Shown: positions 9,764 to 18,402, counted from the first letter of the stretch. The stretch: DNA of 64,000 nucleotides from Peribacillus huizhouensis (GCF_014138605.1 NZ_JACJHX010000012.1:62001-126000), one strand, 5' to 3'. Notes: generated by a model not told the origin, from the sequence alone. A program made the numbers and translations.

Positions 9764-9816
9764 AAGGGCGTAATCTAATAGGATCTGTCCTTTTAGATTA
9801 CGCCCTTTCTTTATTT
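9764..9816. terminator. Terminator hairpin downstream of gltS
   Basis: AAAGGGCGTAATCTAA (9764-9779) pairs with TTAGATTACGCCCTTT (9793-9808), followed on the plus strand by CTTTATTT. It sits just past the gltS stop (minus-strand gene), though the better T run is on the plus strand, so it may work both ways. Confidence 0.7.
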
Positions 9817-9868
9817 GATCCTGGATTAATGGGAATAATCCATAATCGCTCACTAAATGAGCTTCACT

Positions 9869-11056
9869 TTATTTAAATAAATTTATTGTCGTAATAATGA
9901 TCGGCATGGCAAATACATCAATAAGAAAAGCACCTACAATTGGAACGACCAAGTATGCTTTACGTGAAGGGCCAAAACGCTCTGTCACTGCTGCCATATT
10001 AGCCATTGCATTTGGTGTAGCACCAAGACCGTGACCTGTAAAACCAGCTACCATCACTGCGGCGTCATAATTTTTTCCGAGCAATCGGAACAAAATGAAA
10101 ATACCGAAAAGAACAATAAATACAACTTGTACAAACACAATTACTAACATTGGAAGTGCAAGATCAGCTACTTCCCATAATTTTATACTCATGAGTGCCA
10201 TAGACAGGAAGATACCGAGTGTCACATCACCAATCAAGTTAATGCTTTTCATGTCTATTGCATTTGGATTGCGTTTATCCACGATATTGCGGACAATGAC
10301 TGCCACAAACATGGACCCTACATAACCAGGAAGGACAAAGCCGGTTGCTGTCGAAAACAGTTCCCCTAAATACGTTCCTAACGCCATACAGAATGTAATG
10401 AGTAAGACTTGGGTGAAGAAGGTATTTGTCGTAATCTCTTGAACTTTTTCTTCGACATTGGTTACATCTTCTTCTGTTTCAGTCGGTTTTAGATCGTATT
10501 TTGAAATTAAATATTTAACAGTCGGACCGCCAACTAAACCACCGGCTATGAGACCAAAGGTAGCTGCTGCGATCCCAATGGACAATGCTGAATTAATTCC
10601 CATATCTTCAAGGGTTTGACCAAATGCGCCTGCTGCTCCATGACCACCTTCCATGGAAACAGCCCCTGCCATCATTCCTATTAGTGGATGAATGTCGAAC
10701 AATGAAGCTAAGGAGACACCGATCGCATTTTGTGCTAAAGCCAAGAATCCGCAGGCAAGCCAATAAATGACGAGCAACTTGCCACCTAATTTAATGAGTT
10801 TAAAGCTTGCTCCCAAGCCTACAGTTGTGAAGAATGTGATCATGAAGAGACTTTGTAGTGAGGTATCTAATGTAATTTCCAAAAGACCCGTAGCCTTTAG
10901 AATCGTTGCAATGATTGCAAACAATAGCCCACCAACAACTGGCGCTGGAATACAAAATTTTTGCAGAAAACCAGCTTTTTTTACAATGACTGTTCCTACT
11001 ACTAATAGTGCTACTGCCAAAAATATCGTCGTTACTTGATCAAGTGCTAATGTCAT
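9869..11056 (-). CDS. gltS: Sodium/glutamate symporter GltS
   Basis: A 395-residue membrane protein with the two-fold repeat of the ESS/GltS family; the segments GAVSMEGGHGAAGAFG and AGFTGHGLGATPNAMANM are the paired re-entrant loop motifs that bind glutamate and sodium. It imports L-glutamate. The start overlaps the 3' end of the hutG-like gene by 17 bases, so the two are one operon. Glutamate is also the end product of formimidoylglutamate hydrolysis, which links the pair. Confidence 0.92.
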   Translation of the reverse strand: MTLALDQVTTIFLAVALLVVGTVIVKKAGFLQKFCIPAPVVGGLLFAIIATILKATGLLEITLDTSLQSLFMITFFTTVGLGASFKLIKLGGKLLVIYWLACGFLALAQNAIGVSLASLFDIHPLIGMMAGAVSMEGGHGAAGAFGQTLEDMGINSALSIGIAAATFGLIAGGLVGGPTVKYLISKYDLKPTETEEDVTNVEEKVQEITTNTFFTQVLLITFCMALGTYLGELFSTATGFVLPGYVGSMFVAVIVRNIVDKRNPNAIDMKSINLIGDVTLGIFLSMALMSIKLWEVADLALPMLVIVFVQVVFIVLFGIFILFRLLGKNYDAAVMVAGFTGHGLGATPNAMANMAAVTERFGPSRKAYLVVPIVGAFLIDVFAMPIIITTINLFK

Positions 11057-12017
11057 TGTTGGTTCCTCCTAAAAATGCCATAATGGCTTCATTTATCAAA
11101 TAAGCACCTAATTTAACTGTTCTGCCGTTTTCATCTACAGCCGGATTCACTTCACAAATATCGAACGAGAGAGTTTTCTCGTGAGATGCAACTGTGCGGA
11201 TAATGGATCGGACAATCATTGGTGTTAAGCCAAAAGGAGACGGAGCACTGACTCCAGGTGCAAATGCTGCATTCAAGACATCTGTACAAAGTGTAAACAT
11301 AACATGATCATGCTTTTCTATGAATTCATTTAATTCAGAAATTATTGCATCCTTATTTCCTTCATGCATATCTTCTTCGTACATATAGCGAGTACCGAGC
11401 TCGTCCGCTTTATCAAATAATTCCTGTGTGTTACCGAAACGCTGGATACCAAGCACAAAATAATGGCTATTTTTGTCATGTTCTAATATTTGTCTGAACA
11501 TTGTTCCTGATGATGGCTGATCTTCATATGAGCGTAAGTCGAAATGAGCATCAATATTGATGATTCCAAGTGAAGCATCTTTTCCTATATGTTTTCGGAC
11601 ACCTAAATAATGTCCGTACAATGTTTCGTGTCCTCCGCCTAAAATAATTGGCGTTACCGATTTTGAAAAGATGTCAGAGATTATATTACCTAATAATTCT
11701 TGGGCTTCTTCAAGGTAGTCGTTTTCACAAATAACATTCCCCACATCATAAATACAACTATTTTCCTGCAGCTTCCAAGGGATATTAGAAAGCGCTTTCC
11801 TTATAGAGTTGGGGGCTTTTGCTGCACCTAATCTTCCCTGGTTACGTCTAACTCCTTCCTCACATTCAAATCCGATTATTGCACAAGAGTTGTCTGAGGG
11901 AGTTTTTAATTTATCCAAGTCAATCAATTCCACAATTTGATGGTAGCGAAAACTGCTTCTTCTTTCTGTATGATCAGTTCGGCCAGTCCATAAATCTGCT
12001 GAAACGTTATTTGGCAT
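11040..12017 (-). CDS. hutG: Formimidoylglutamase HutG (arginase family)
   Basis: A 325-residue arginase-fold hydrolase that would convert N-formimidoyl-L-glutamate to formamide and glutamate in histidine catabolism. The N-terminal LWTGRTDHTERRSSFRYHQ block is typical of HutG. Manganese ligands are visible in GGGHETLYGHY and NIDAHFDLR; the later site reads CTDVLN, so the first Asp of the usual DxD is Cys, which I recall in some Firmicute HutG proteins. I chose the ATG at 12017 because AAGGATG precedes it and it matches family length; the frame extends upstream to 12104 without support. No other hut gene is in view. Confidence 0.82.
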   Translation of the reverse strand: MPNNVSADLWTGRTDHTERRSSFRYHQIVELIDLDKLKTPSDNSCAIIGFECEEGVRRNQGRLGAAKAPNSIRKALSNIPWKLQENSCIYDVGNVICENDYLEEAQELLGNIISDIFSKSVTPIILGGGHETLYGHYLGVRKHIGKDASLGIINIDAHFDLRSYEDQPSSGTMFRQILEHDKNSHYFVLGIQRFGNTQELFDKADELGTRYMYEEDMHEGNKDAIISELNEFIEKHDHVMFTLCTDVLNAAFAPGVSAPSPFGLTPMIVRSIIRTVASHEKTLSFDICEVNPAVDENGRTVKLGAYLINEAIMAFLGGTNNDIST

Positions 12018-12148
12018 TCTTCTCATCCTTTCTGAACCTTCTGATATAAGTTCTGTTTTTTGATTATATAATGACACACTTATTATTTCTAATATATAAT
12101 TCAAATATAACGATAGTTTAAAGCTATAAATAAGAGAGGAAGATTGTT

Positions 12149-13030
12149 TTGGACATTAAGCAGTTGCGTTATTTTGTAACGATTTCCGATCAGCTAAGCT
12201 ATTCTAAGGCCGCACAAAAACTGCATATTTCACAACCATCTTTAAGCAATGCCATAAAAAATTTGGAGCGTGAGGTTGGCTCGCCACTGCTTGAAAGAAG
12301 TACAAGAAAAATCGAATTAACGGATGCTGGTAAAATTTTATATGAAAAATCGATCTTGCTTCTTTCCCAAATGAACATTTTGAAAAAAGAAATGGAAGAA
12401 GTAAAGCTGACTGGCAACGGAGAACTTATCATTGGCATGATCGAGTCAGTAAAGCATTGGATTCCGAAAGTGATCCATGACTATCAAGGTCGTTTTCCGA
12501 CTATAAATATTAAGCTGATCGAAGTGCTGAGTGGAAAAGCTGTGAAAGATTCGCTAAGAAAATATCATACACATTTAATCATTACAAACCAGTATATTCG
12601 TGAAGACGATTTTGAATCGTTCCCTTTGTATGATGAAAGATTAGTACTTGTGATGCACAAGGATCATCATTTGGCTCAGAAAGAATTCATTCATTTGAAA
12701 GAGTTGGAAGGAGACCCTTTTATTATTAGTAAGGAAGGATTTCAAACGAGAGAAGATATTTTAACAGCCTTTAAACTCGAACAAGCTGCTCCGAAAATAA
12801 AATTTGAAATTGAACGTTTTGAAACAGCATTATCATTAGTGAGAGAAAATCTGGGTATTACTATTATCCCCGAACATTATTTGTCTGGACCAAAGGATGA
12901 TTCAATTGTCCGGAAAATTATTGATTCTAAAGCATTAAAAAGGACTGTTTATTTAACATTTATGAAAAACCGTTATTTAGCTCCCTCGGTTCAAACTTTT
13001 TTAGAAGATATTCGGCGGAACTTTGCCTGA
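12149..13030 (+). CDS. LysR-family transcriptional regulator
   Basis: A 293-residue regulator with an N-terminal winged helix (residues 1-60, including FVTISDQLSYSKAAQKLHIS and LERSTRKIELT) and a periplasmic-binding-type effector domain. The TTG start follows AGAGAGGAAG. It diverges from hutG-gltS across about 130 bp and therefore probably controls that operon, with an effector such as histidine, urocanate or glutamate (inference). Confidence 0.9.
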   Translation: MDIKQLRYFVTISDQLSYSKAAQKLHISQPSLSNAIKNLEREVGSPLLERSTRKIELTDAGKILYEKSILLLSQMNILKKEMEEVKLTGNGELIIGMIESVKHWIPKVIHDYQGRFPTINIKLIEVLSGKAVKDSLRKYHTHLIITNQYIREDDFESFPLYDERLVLVMHKDHHLAQKEFIHLKELEGDPFIISKEGFQTREDILTAFKLEQAAPKIKFEIERFETALSLVRENLGITIIPEHYLSGPKDDSIVRKIIDSKALKRTVYLTFMKNRYLAPSVQTFLEDIRRNFA

Positions 13031-13108
13031 CACACTTTTTATTTTGAAAAGAAATGTATACATACAACGGCTTAAAAAAGGAAAGCTTAGCAAGTAGGAG
13101 GTGTAACT

Positions 13109-13360
13109 ATGCAAAAAATTGGTGTTGAAGGATCATTAACGAATATTTCCGAAGCATTACGTGAAAAGGGCTATGATGTCGTTGAATTAAAACAGGAAGC
13201 TGACGCACAAAACGTAGACTTTTGTGTTGTGACAGGATTAGATTCAAATATGATGGGAATACAAGAGGTTTCCGCAAAAGGTTCAGTTATTGAGGCCAGC
13301 GGGATGTCAGCAAATGAGGTCATTAGTGAAATTGAAAATAAAATAAATCATTCACATTAA
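13109..13360 (+). CDS. UPF0180 family protein (YkuS-like)
   Basis: An 83-residue soluble protein that starts with the family pattern KIGVEGSLTNISEALREKGY and contains VVTGLDSNMMGI. UPF0180 proteins such as B. subtilis YkuS have no assigned biochemical role. A clear AGGAGGTG ribosome site precedes the ATG. It stands alone between the LysR gene and a family C repeat. Confidence 0.85.
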   Translation: MQKIGVEGSLTNISEALREKGYDVVELKQEADAQNVDFCVVTGLDSNMMGIQEVSAKGSVIEASGMSANEVISEIENKINHSH

Positions 13361-13431
13361 ACATATAAGGCTGGATCAGGAATCGTACGTATACGATAAC
13401 TTTGATTCAGTCTTTCCTATATGTATTTAAT

Positions 13432-13578
13432 TTTATCCCGTATTAATGGGCAGTCCCCGCCCAATATGAGTACGCGGCGTACTTAGTCTGAGTTCGTTGA
13501 ATTGGGTTCGTACTGTCGCTTGGACTAACAATCAGGGGGGACAAAGAACCCCACACACTGATTGAAGTTTTACTTTAT
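13432..13578 (+). repeat. Family C element, copy C1 (internally shortened)
   Basis: Starts at TTTATCCCGTATTAATGGGC and ends GATTGAAGTTTTACTTTAT, about 142 bp between the two TTTAT boundaries. It keeps the left-end hairpin (CCCGTATTAATGGGC) and the right-end hairpin region, but has lost much of the middle seen in the 260-bp copy at 47.4 kb. No open frame. Confidence 0.75.
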
Positions 13579-13659
13579 GGGCAAATTTGGGATTCATAAT
13601 ATGATCTTTATTTATGCATTCTAACATTTGTAATAATTAAACTTAAGGAGGAATTTTAT

Positions 13660-13863
13660 ATGACTGTAATTAATCAAGTACAACAAACGTTATCGGGTCT
13701 AAAAGGTATTCAAGCTAGTTTTGAAACATTTGCATTGGCAACGGATAATGAACAGGCAAAACAAATGTATCAACAAGCAGCACAACAAACACAAACCATA
13801 GTTGACACTCTTACCCCTCGAGTTCAACAAATCATCCAAGAAGAGCCTCAATATAAACAATAA
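13660..13863 (+). CDS. DUF1657 protein, spoVA2mob-type cluster
   Basis: A 67-residue helical protein with the DUF1657 pattern (LKGIQASFETFALATDNEQA, then an acidic end EEPQYK). DUF1657 genes occur in spoVA2mob operons of spore formers, which raise spore wet-heat resistance. A strong AAGGAGGAA ribosome site precedes the ATG. A second copy lies at 15.3 kb, and a third, fused copy makes up the C-terminus of the DUF421 protein at 15.5-16.4 kb. Confidence 0.85.
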   Translation: MTVINQVQQTLSGLKGIQASFETFALATDNEQAKQMYQQAAQQTQTIVDTLTPRVQQIIQEEPQYKQ

Positions 13864-13884
13864 TGATATGTGAAAAATAGGTAA

Positions 13885-13967
13885 ACTAATGTAAAGAGTC
13901 GGTCCTCATTCCTCACAACACAACTATATTTAAGTATGCAACTCTCTATATGGTATGAGGTCGATCT
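13885..13967. repeat. Family D long hairpin, copy D1
   Basis: An imperfect palindrome with arms around GTCGGTCCTCAT and ATGAGGTCGATC, following the first DUF1657 gene. It resembles the hairpins at 19.1 and 63.1 kb (GGTCAGACCTCAC arms). It may end transcription of the DUF1657 gene. Confidence 0.5.
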
Positions 13968-13977
13968 TTATGTTATT

Positions 13978-14142
13978 GGTTATGTTAAAGCTCGTTGTTG
14001 ATTGAAGCGGGAGGCGTAAAAATCCTGCGGGAAAAACGAGTCAAAGGGAGACCACAGGCGCACAGCGCCGAGAAGGCTTCCCTGACCGCTCGCGGAAAGC
14101 GAACGCCTCTCGTTGCAATCAACAGGCAAATTTAATAGAGCT
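13978..14142. mobile_element. Family B MITE, copy B1, inside the spoVA cluster
   Basis: Ends are inverted relatives: GGTTATGTTAAAGCTCGTTG on the left and, read inward from the right, AGCTCTATTAAATTTGCCTG. Flanks ATGTTATT and GTTTTATT agree at 6 of 8 bases, consistent with an old 8-bp target duplication. It lies exactly where yhcN and spoVAC would be expected in a spoVA2mob-type operon. Confidence 0.6.
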
Positions 14143-14254
14143 GTTTTATTACAAGCAACAAAAGCGTGGAAAGAGGTGTTGCAGGCATGTTACATCAAAA
14201 AAAGAAACACAAAAACTATCGGAAGCAGACATTCATACAGAGAATTGATTTTCT

Positions 14255-15262
14255 ATGCTGAGAGGAAGGCGGACTTGGGTATTCGATCAAAAACCAGTCA
14301 TTATTTCCACAGGAACTGTTGGCGGTCCATTTGAAGCAGACGGAAAACTTGCGAACGACTTTGATCTTCTTCATGCAGATTTATGGTTACAACAAGATTC
14401 CTATGAGAAAGCGCAGAAAGTACTTTTAGAAGAGGCTTGTCAAAAAGCTATAGAAAAAGCAGAGTTACAAAAGGAACAAATTCAGTTTCTTCTCGCTGGA
14501 GATTTAATCAACCAAATTACCCCAACCAGCTTTGCGAGCAAAACGATTGGGACACCGTATCTTGGATTATTTGGAGCGTGTTCAACTTCAATGGAAGGGT
14601 TGGCATTAGGTGCTTTTCTGGTTAATTCTAAAGGAGCCAAATATTTATTAACTGGAGCTTCCAGTCATAATGCGGCTGTTGAGAAACAATTTCGTTATCC
14701 AACTGAATATGGCGGACAAAAACCCCCTACAGCACAATGGACAGTGACTGGAGCTGGGACAGCACTGTTAAGTGATTCAGGAGTTGGTCCAAGAGTCACA
14801 TCAGCTACGATTGGTCGTGTAATGGATCTGGGGATTGCAGATCCGTTCAATATGGGAGGAGCTATGGCACCAGCAGCCGTTGATACGATTGAAGCCCATT
14901 TAAGGGAACGAAACATCGATCCAGCTTATTATGACTTGATCGTGACCGGAGATCTTGGTCGAATTGGACATGAAGTTTCACTGGATTTATTAGATCAGCA
15001 CGGTATACGTATCCGTAATGATCAGTATCAGGATTGTGGGTTAATGATTTATCGGCAAGGACAACCAGTCTTAGCGGGGGCTAGTGGTGCAGGCTGTTCA
15101 GCTACCGTTGTCTATGGTCATCTGTTAAATCGGATGAAAAAAGGAGAAATTAAACGATTGCTGGTGGTCGCAACTGGTGCATTATTATCCCCTCTCACTT
15201 ATCAACAAAAAGAAACGATCCCTTGTATTGCTCATGCCGTGTCGATTGAGTATGAAGAATAA
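14255..15262 (+). CDS. spoVAD: SpoVAD-type spore protein
   Basis: A 335-residue thiolase-fold protein matching SpoVAD along its length (VIISTGTVGGPFEADG, GACSTSMEGLALGA, RYPTEYGGQKPPTAQW). SpoVAD binds dipicolinic acid and works with the SpoVAC and SpoVAE membrane channel proteins in DPA uptake and release. Neither partner gene is beside it here, so it may be orphaned or depend on proteins encoded elsewhere. The ATG at 14255 gives the usual ML-G-R-TW start; a 24-codon open frame (14187-14261) overlaps it and may be a remnant of the lost upstream gene. Confidence 0.92.
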   Translation: MLRGRRTWVFDQKPVIISTGTVGGPFEADGKLANDFDLLHADLWLQQDSYEKAQKVLLEEACQKAIEKAELQKEQIQFLLAGDLINQITPTSFASKTIGTPYLGLFGACSTSMEGLALGAFLVNSKGAKYLLTGASSHNAAVEKQFRYPTEYGGQKPPTAQWTVTGAGTALLSDSGVGPRVTSATIGRVMDLGIADPFNMGGAMAPAAVDTIEAHLRERNIDPAYYDLIVTGDLGRIGHEVSLDLLDQHGIRIRNDQYQDCGLMIYRQGQPVLAGASGAGCSATVVYGHLLNRMKKGEIKRLLVVATGALLSPLTYQQKETIPCIAHAVSIEYEE

Positions 15263-15307
15263 CAATCAAATACGTAACTAACGCCAATAAAATAGGAGGA
15301 TATGCAT

Positions 15308-15514
15308 GTGACTATCGGATCAGAAGTGAAGCAATGTCTCGCTAGTCTTAAAGGGATTGAATCTAATTTATCCAGCTTAGAGATTCGAACTCCGGATGAA
15401 GAATCGAAACGCATCTTTCACGAGACAATGGTCATTGTGAATGGAGTGGTGGCAGATTTACAACAACGAGTTATAGAGTTGGAAGTGGAAGAAACGCAAT
15501 ATAAAGGTTTTTAA
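15308..15514 (+). CDS. DUF1657 protein, second copy
   Basis: A 68-residue paralogue of the DUF1657 protein at 13.7 kb (VKQCLASLKGIESNLSSLEI, ending EVEETQYKGF). I chose the GTG at 15308 because it lies 8 bases after GGAGG and aligns with the first copy; the ATG at 15302 is too close to the ribosome site. It lies between spoVAD and the 2Duf gene, with 23 bp to the latter, so it is probably in the same operon. Confidence 0.83.
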   Translation: MTIGSEVKQCLASLKGIESNLSSLEIRTPDEESKRIFHETMVIVNGVVADLQQRVIELEVEETQYKGF

Positions 15515-15537
15515 GCATCAAATTAGGAGGTGTAGTA

Positions 15538-16398
15538 GTGCCTGATTGGTTAGATGTCATTGTGCGTTCATTACTATTTCTAGCTATTTTGTTTTTAGTA
15601 ACTAAATGGCTAGGTAAAAAGCAAATATCCCAATTATCTTTCTTTGAATACGTGATTGGAATCACGATAGGCAGTATAGGAGCGGAAGTCGTTACTGGAC
15701 TTGAACAAAGCATTTATTTAGGAGTATTATCCATCCTTACTTTTGCAGTTATCCCTTTCATAGCTAATTTAATTTCATTAAAAAGCAAAAGCTTTCGCGA
15801 CTTTATTGAAGGAAAAGGGACCGTTTTAATTAAAGATGGAAAGGTTATGGAAGAAAATTTAAAAAAGGAAAGATATACAATTGATGAGTTGTTAGAACTT
15901 CTCCGAAAGGATAATGTTTTTCAGGTGGCAGATGTAGAGTTTGCTGTATTAGAAGCCACTGGTGATTTAAGTGTATTGTTGAAGAAAGAAAATCACCCAT
16001 TGACTGCGAAAGATTTACATATGGCTGTTGCCCCGATTAAGGAACCCCAGGCTGTTATTATGGATGGAAAAATACTGAATGAGCCATTGTCTACTGCGGG
16101 TAAAAGTAGATTATGGTTACAAACGGAACTGGAAAAAATCGGGGTGCTCCTTGATAACGTATTTCTTGGACAAGTCGATATGTATGGCCAATTAACCGTT
16201 GATCTTTATGATGATAAACTTCAAGTGCCAGCCCCTCAAGAAAAACCGATATTATATGCAACCATGAAAAAATGCCAAGCGGACATTGAGTTATTCGCTC
16301 TTGGAACGGAAAATAAAGAAGCGAAGAAGATGTATAGTTTAAATAGTGAAAAACTACAAGAAGCGATTGATAAAGTAGCTTATTTATTAAAAGAATAG
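15538..16398 (+). CDS. 2Duf protein: DUF421 membrane protein fused to DUF1657
   Basis: A 286-residue protein. Residues 1-80 contain the three-helix DUF421/YetF membrane region, about 80-225 the DUF421 cytoplasmic domain, and the last 50 residues (MKKCQADIELFALGTENKEA) match the two DUF1657 proteins beside it. This DUF421-DUF1657 arrangement is that of 2Duf, reported to stiffen the spore inner membrane and raise wet-heat resistance in strains with spoVA2mob. The start is GTG with AGGAGGTG upstream. By position it closes the operon. Confidence 0.85.
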   Translation: MPDWLDVIVRSLLFLAILFLVTKWLGKKQISQLSFFEYVIGITIGSIGAEVVTGLEQSIYLGVLSILTFAVIPFIANLISLKSKSFRDFIEGKGTVLIKDGKVMEENLKKERYTIDELLELLRKDNVFQVADVEFAVLEATGDLSVLLKKENHPLTAKDLHMAVAPIKEPQAVIMDGKILNEPLSTAGKSRLWLQTELEKIGVLLDNVFLGQVDMYGQLTVDLYDDKLQVPAPQEKPILYATMKKCQADIELFALGTENKEAKKMYSLNSEKLQEAIDKVAYLLKE

Positions 16399-16424
16399 GA
16401 AAAATCAATTAATCAGAGTTTGTC

Positions 16425-16537
16425 TTTAAAGGGTTAGATCCCTCTACATGTAGTATTACGTGTTATAAACACGTGCTTAATACTGTATCGTAGTTGCGGG
16501 TTTGACTTATTAATGAGACACACTCTTTTTTTATTCT
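16425..16537. repeat. Family D long hairpin, copy D2
   Basis: Arms around AAAGGGTTAGATCCC and GGGTTTGACTTATTA flank an inner stem (ACGTGTTATAAACACGT). A T run (CTTTTTTT) follows. It lies after the 2Duf gene and probably ends that transcript. Confidence 0.5.
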
Positions 16538-16587
16538 GAAATTTCGAGCTTGGACATATCTTTAAATGTCAAATAATCCAAAAAAAG

Positions 16588-17166
16588 GTGATTGGTATTG
16601 TTCAGAAAATAGTAGCTACTCTTATTGGTAGTTTATTGATAGCGATTGGAATTAACGGCTTTTTAGTACCTTATCATTTGTTGGATGGAGGAATTACGGG
16701 GATTGCCCTCATTCTTCATTATTACTTTGAATATCCGACCGGACTTTGCATGTTGTTGTTAAGTATTCCACTTTGCATATATGCTTGGTGTTGTGAAAGA
16801 AACTATTTTTATAATAGTTTTCTTGGATTAATTGTCGCATCGATATTCATTGATTGGTTAGCCCCTTTACGGAACCAATTTTCACTGTCTATTGTTACAA
16901 GTGTGCTATTGGGGGGAATATCCATCGGAATTGGAATTGGGCTTATGCTCAGATACCAAACAAGCACGGGAGGAACCGACTTGTTAGCTCAATTTATTGC
17001 GAAAGCTTTTTCTTTAAATATTGGGGTTGTTATTTTCATCATAGATGGCCTAATCGTCGCTGTTGCCTTTAACGCATTGGGTCTGGAAGTATTTCTATTT
17101 TCTAGCTTAACAATTATGATTATTGGTTTCATGACTTCATTAATGGCTAAACCGATTGGCAACTAA
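16588..17166 (+). CDS. YitT-family membrane protein, short form
   Basis: A 192-residue protein with five or six helices and the YitT signatures (GINGFLVPYHLLDGGITGIA and TSTGGTDLLAQ). Full-length YitT proteins carry a C-terminal DUF2179 domain of about 90 residues, absent here. Function unknown. The only usual start codon, GTG at 16588, overlaps the ribosome site AAAGGTGAT; the spacing suits an ATT start at 16597 better, so initiation may be non-canonical. Confidence 0.75.
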   Translation: MIGIVQKIVATLIGSLLIAIGINGFLVPYHLLDGGITGIALILHYYFEYPTGLCMLLLSIPLCIYAWCCERNYFYNSFLGLIVASIFIDWLAPLRNQFSLSIVTSVLLGGISIGIGIGLMLRYQTSTGGTDLLAQFIAKAFSLNIGVVIFIIDGLIVAVAFNALGLEVFLFSSLTIMIIGFMTSLMAKPIGN

Positions 17167-17218
17167 CGCTAAATAGAAGTACTTCATAAAGTTTTAAGGA
17201 AGGTAGGTGTAATATAAA

Positions 17219-17248
17219 AAATCCCAATAGGGAATACCCTACTGGGAT
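17219..17248 (-). terminator. Intrinsic terminator after the cotF-like gene
   Basis: ATCCCAATAGGG pairs with CCCTACTGGGAT (one mismatch); on the minus strand the hairpin is followed by TTTTTATATT. Confidence 0.8.
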
Positions 17249-17273
17249 AAAGGGAAAACAATCTAATTAATGG

Positions 17274-17906
17274 TCAATGAGCCATCCCATTATTCGGGGG
17301 GATTTGACTAGGTGCATAGGCATTTATCATTTGTTGCATATCTTGTTGTGCCAATTGTGGGACTTGATAGTAATGATGCTTATTTTGATAAATGGATATT
17401 TCATAAGCCATTTCAATGCAGTTTGGAATTGAATCTGCTAGTACCCGACGAACTACTGGATTTGTAACTTCACAAGCAGCCATTGCTTTCATGGCTGCAG
17501 AAGACTTTGCAGAACCAAGCATTAACCCGGAGATACACTCATCGGTAATTTCTGTAACAGACTGCAACGGTTTCTTCGGTTGGGTTGGTGTTAACCCATA
17601 GACGAAGTCATTGCCTTGCTTCATTTTATAACTTTGAGTCCGCTTCGATGGATCCCGGCCAGTTGTGAAACAATCAACCGTAATATTGTATTCATCTTGG
17701 ATAAATTGATATTGGCGATTCAATATATCCATAAGTTCCGGATCTTTTACATGTTGCCGTAAAAGCATATATTGATTAAGTGTACCTATTGTTCCTGATA
17801 ACACTTCATGAACATCAAACATTTCATGACCGCCATGATTTAGTTGCTGAGGCACTGCGCCTGTATGCATATTTTGATGGATAGGTCCTTGTTGGTTTTG
17901 CATCAT
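17274..17906 (-). CDS. CotF-family spore coat protein
   Basis: A 210-residue helical protein with a Gln/His/Asn-rich start and the CotF domain (LNQYMLLRQHVKDPELMDIL, and later KSSAAMKAMAACEVTNPVVR). CotF-type proteins are spore coat components, often in several paralogues per genome. The start follows AGGAGGAATG. It is transcribed towards the spoVA2mob-like cluster and has its own terminator. Confidence 0.87.
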   Translation of the reverse strand: MMQNQQGPIHQNMHTGAVPQQLNHGGHEMFDVHEVLSGTIGTLNQYMLLRQHVKDPELMDILNRQYQFIQDEYNITVDCFTTGRDPSKRTQSYKMKQGNDFVYGLTPTQPKKPLQSVTEITDECISGLMLGSAKSSAAMKAMAACEVTNPVVRRVLADSIPNCIEMAYEISIYQNKHHYYQVPQLAQQDMQQMINAYAPSQIPPNNGMAH

Positions 17907-17993
17907 TTCCCATTCCTCCTTTTTGTTTGAAAAAGACGTTCGGCTATAGTATGTGTCATGAAATAAGAGTTATTCAAAACTGTCAAATATAAA

Positions 17994-18191
17994 GGCTGTT
18001 TTCATATACTTTGTTGCTTTAAATTATATTTACACTACTATCCTGAGTTGATTTCCATTACAGGTACTCGCTTCCCGCGGGCGGTCTCCCACAACGAGCT
18101 TCTCTAAGCAAGAGTCTCGCACCTTCCACTACAATTAACAACTGCTCGAATTGGTTACTTGCTAAAAACATCAAACTTTACGAAAAGAGTC
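17994..18191 (+). mobile_element. Family A MITE, copy A3, with 8-bp target duplication
   Basis: Left end GGCTGTTTTCATATACTTTG; right end, read inward, begins GACTCTTTTCGTAAAG. The element is flanked by perfect 8-bp direct repeats AATATAAA (17986-17993 and 18192-18199). GGCT-starting ends with an AT-rich 8-bp duplication are features of ISL3-family insertions. No coding capacity. Confidence 0.8.
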
Positions 18192-18402
18192 AATATAAAA
18201 GATGTGTAAATGTGGCTAGAGCAATTTTTTTGACTGCTTTCATACATAAAGTTTAATGTCGAATAAGATGACGTTTTCGTTTCTTTTCAACACTTCCACC
18301 TGTTTAAAAACTTAGTCTTTTACATGATTTAATTTAGAAGATGTGAGACAAGCTAATAATGAGATATTGCTTTAACCGTTACGTTCGCATTGCTAACATT
18401 TA

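Noticed and set aside
13432-13578. Repeats with regular hairpins as a CRISPR array
   Set aside because: Copies are far apart, of different length and have no spacer-repeat alternation.
14113-14334. Open frame of 73 codons overlapping the spoVAD start
   Set aside because: It starts inside a MITE and runs through spoVAD in another frame; no ribosome site.
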